From positions 1-33,416 of the forward strand of contig NZ_PNXY01000047.1 of the NCBI RefSeq assembly GCF_002879865.1: 33,416 bases of DNA, written 5' to 3'. Below the pieces are notes generated by a model. It saw nothing but the letters and a program-made list of their open reading frames with translations. It made no database searches and had not been told where the DNA came from. Positions 33,290 to 33,416 of this stretch are shown piece after piece (position 1 is the first letter of the stretch; every line of letters starts with the position of its first letter). The position numbers were made by a program, and so were the translations under genes. The stretch is from Paraburkholderia rhynchosiae (GTDB lineage: Bacteria > Pseudomonadota > Gammaproteobacteria > Burkholderiales > Burkholderiaceae).

Positions 33290-33416
33290 TGTAGTGGTCT
33301 AATTTCCTCGGACAGGTCGATAGGGGGACAATCCTGAATCGACGAGGAAAAAGAGCAAGATGACAAGAAGGCGCCGACAATTTGACGCCAGCTTCAAGCT
33401 GGAAGTAGTAAGGATG
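33290..33416 (+). mobile_element. left end of an IS3-family insertion sequence (runs off the window)
   Basis: The end is placed at 33290, where TGTAGTGGTCTAATTTCCTC begins; this 5'-TG start and sequence are typical of left inverted repeats of IS3-family elements. The orfA start follows 70 bases later with an AGGAAAAAGAG stretch before it. The right end is outside the window. It faces away from the MFS gene and lies immediately upstream of it. Confidence 0.7.
33360..33416 (+). CDS. IS3-family transposase orfA, N-terminal fragment (19 codons in window)
   Basis: The ATG at 33360 opens MTRRRRQFDASFKLEVVRM, the standard beginning of the IS3-group orfA helix-turn-helix protein (RR-F...FK.E.V.M). 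The frame is open to the last base. The rest of orfA and orfB lie beyond the window. Confidence 0.75.
   Translation, partial: MTRRRRQFDASFKLEVVRM

Noticed and set aside
33235..33366. 44-codon N-terminal extension of the MFS transporter
   Set aside because: It overlaps the IS3 end and would place a hydrophilic, unrelated stretch before the standard MFS start; a good ribosome site precedes 33234.
1..33416. The whole window as one composite transposon
   Set aside because: The flanking elements belong to different families (ISNCY-type and IS3-type), so they cannot mobilise the segment as a pair in the standard way.
1..33416. tRNA, rRNA or CRISPR features
   Set aside because: No cloverleaf with a GTTCRA-type T-arm, no rRNA-like stretch and no regularly spaced repeats were noticed on reading both strands.

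Overview
The window is a GC-rich bacterial segment with the gene style of Burkholderiaceae (Paraburkholderia, Caballeronia or Burkholderia). The grounds are codon usage, the ISNCY-type and IS3-type insertion sequences, and the density of catabolic oxidoreductases and transporters. No rRNA, tRNA, CRISPR array, replication gene or phage gene was seen. It reads as an accessory catabolic island bounded on both sides by insertion sequences, with several decayed gene pieces inside.

Layout. (1) 1-2148: the 3' end of one ISNCY-type element, then a second related and frameshifted copy (270-1928), which cuts into the 3' end of an MFS transporter gene. (2) 2275-11502, all minus strand: a GMC alcohol oxidase/dehydrogenase, an aldehyde dehydrogenase, a broken 3' piece of a sugar-binding protein, a complete ribose/xylose-type ABC importer (binding protein, double ATPase, permease), a 67-residue unknown protein and an MHS-type MFS symporter. 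Transcription probably runs from 11502 down to 2275. (3) 11854-19843, plus strand: a small ABM-domain protein, an SMP-30-type lactonase, a short-chain dehydrogenase, a zinc alcohol dehydrogenase, a chimeric remnant (metallo-hydrolase 5' end joined to aldehyde dehydrogenase 3' end), two overlapping 3-hydroxyisobutyrate-dehydrogenase-type genes of which the second lacks the catalytic residues, and a 3-oxo-tetronate-kinase-type gene (otnK). (4) 20194-23378: an aldehyde dehydrogenase (minus) divergent from a LysR regulator (plus), each with a recognisable terminator. (5) 23500-33234, all minus strand: MFS transporter, zinc alcohol dehydrogenase, aldehyde dehydrogenase, MmgE/PrpD-type protein, cupin, Asp/Glu-racemase-type protein, HpcH/HpaI-type aldolase and D-2-hydroxyacid dehydrogenase. 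(6) 33290-33416: the left end of an IS3-family element and the first 19 codons of its orfA.

How the genes could work together (inference). The parts fit uptake of a sugar, polyol or sugar acid by the ABC and MFS carriers. Alcohol groups would be oxidised by GMC/ADH/SDR, aldehydes by ALDHs, lactones opened by the SMP-30 protein, and C4 acids oxidised by the beta-HAD enzyme and phosphorylated by OtnK. Final cleavage could be by the HpaI-type aldolase, with the hydroxyacid dehydrogenase acting on glyoxylate- or pyruvate-like products. The usual partners of OtnK (class II aldolase OtnC, isomerase OtnI) are absent here, so the route is either split across the genome or non-standard. The substrate cannot be read from sequence alone. 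The most unusual items are the translationally coupled beta-HAD pair with a probably inactive second member, and three independent gene remnants that show repeated replacement of modules in this island.
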